From DATAEU01 sp046724395 (GTDB lineage Bacteria; Actinomycetota; UBA4738; HRBIN12), in contig JBKOWM010000116.1 of NCBI GenBank assembly GCA_046724395.1, forward strand, positions 1 through 12,289: a DNA stretch of 12,289 nucleotides. Reading direction: 5' to 3'. Made by a program: the position numbers and the translations under genes. Numbering within the stretch: the first letter of the stretch is position 1; the number at the start of each line of letters is the position of its first letter. This document shows, in pieces, positions 12,097-12,289 of this stretch. The notes under the pieces are model-generated. The model ran no database searches and was not told the DNA's origin. It worked only from the letters and a program-made list of their open reading frames with translations.

Positions 12097-12289
12097 GCCC
12101 AATAGCCGCGATCGACGAAGCCCCGTCCATCCTCCTGGTCGAAGACTCTCCCGGGGACGTCCGACTCGTCGAAGAGCTCCTTCGCGCGGCGTGGGTCGTC
12201 GCAGGCAGCATCAACCACGTCTCTTCGGTCGAGGATGCGATCGGACGCGTCGCCAAGGACGTACCTGCCTGCATCCTGCTCGATCTTTC
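12093..12289 (+). CDS. Second response regulator receiver domain, cut by the window edge
   Basis: ATG 12093 overlaps the preceding stop as ATGA. The 65 visible residues begin MSPIAAIDEAPSILLVEDSP and continue 'GDVRLVEELLRAAWVVAGSINHVSSVEDAIGRVAKDVPACILLDL', a receiver-domain first half with the acidic pair in LLVED and the phospho-acceptor aspartate in LLDL just before the edge. The output domain, if any, lies outside the window; in operons of this kind the third gene is often a receiver joined to a GGDEF/EAL, phosphatase or kinase module. It is clearly translated together with the Rcp1-like gene. Confidence 0.88.
   Translation, partial: MSPIAAIDEAPSILLVEDSPGDVRLVEELLRAAWVVAGSINHVSSVEDAIGRVAKDVPACILLDL

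Overview
This is a GC-rich stretch (about two-thirds G+C by eye) with many GTG starts, dense short genes and -10 boxes placed directly in front of start codons. Together with the gene families present (DUF4242, a two-domain SagB-like nitroreductase, an Nfu_N-like protein, Cph1-type histidine kinase), this suggests an uncultured soil-type actinobacterium. That assignment is inference; there is no rRNA or marker gene.

Layout. At 1-930 a possible amidohydrolase start runs off the left edge, next to a decayed TetR regulator and a frameshifted SnoaL-like gene. From 985 to 2012 three small minus-strand genes follow: a DUF4242 protein, an unknown 80-aa protein and a two-TM membrane protein. A secreted AOC-barrel-like protein (2183-2680) and a cupin broken by three frameshifts (about 2830-3266) come next. 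The largest intact block is a minus-strand operon (6488 to 3352): a VOC protein, a 504-aa tandem nitroreductase of the SagB/ThcOx type overlapping it by 8 bp, and a periplasmic-binding-protein fold without a signal peptide. Divergently, 6636-7919 holds a carboxymuconolactone-decarboxylase-family protein, an Nfu_N-like protein and a membrane protein. Small membrane proteins and a conserved actinobacterial-type helical protein fill 8032-9839. After a stretch of 672 bases without an intact gene, the window ends in a signalling operon: PAS histidine kinase, Rcp1-like single-domain response regulator, and a second response regulator cut by the window edge. These three overlap and are clearly co-translated.

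The most unusual feature is a family of roughly 40-bp direct repeats, all in the same orientation, at 1624, 2023, 2771, 7932 and 8535. They lie between genes. Copies 1 and 4 match at 40 of 41 bases although 6.3 kb apart. Single orphan genes sit between neighbouring copies (repeat-gene-repeat-gene-repeat at 1624-2812, and repeat-gene-repeat at 7932-8572), which gives a cassette-like look. No integrase, transposase or CRISPR component is present, and the repeats do not match the attC consensus.

Several small genes (TetR, SnoaL, cupin, probably the 9352/9534 pair and a minus-strand remnant near 10.1-10.3 kb) read as frameshifted versions of known families, while the long genes are intact. This could be gene decay in an accessory region or indel errors in the assembly; the sequence alone cannot decide.
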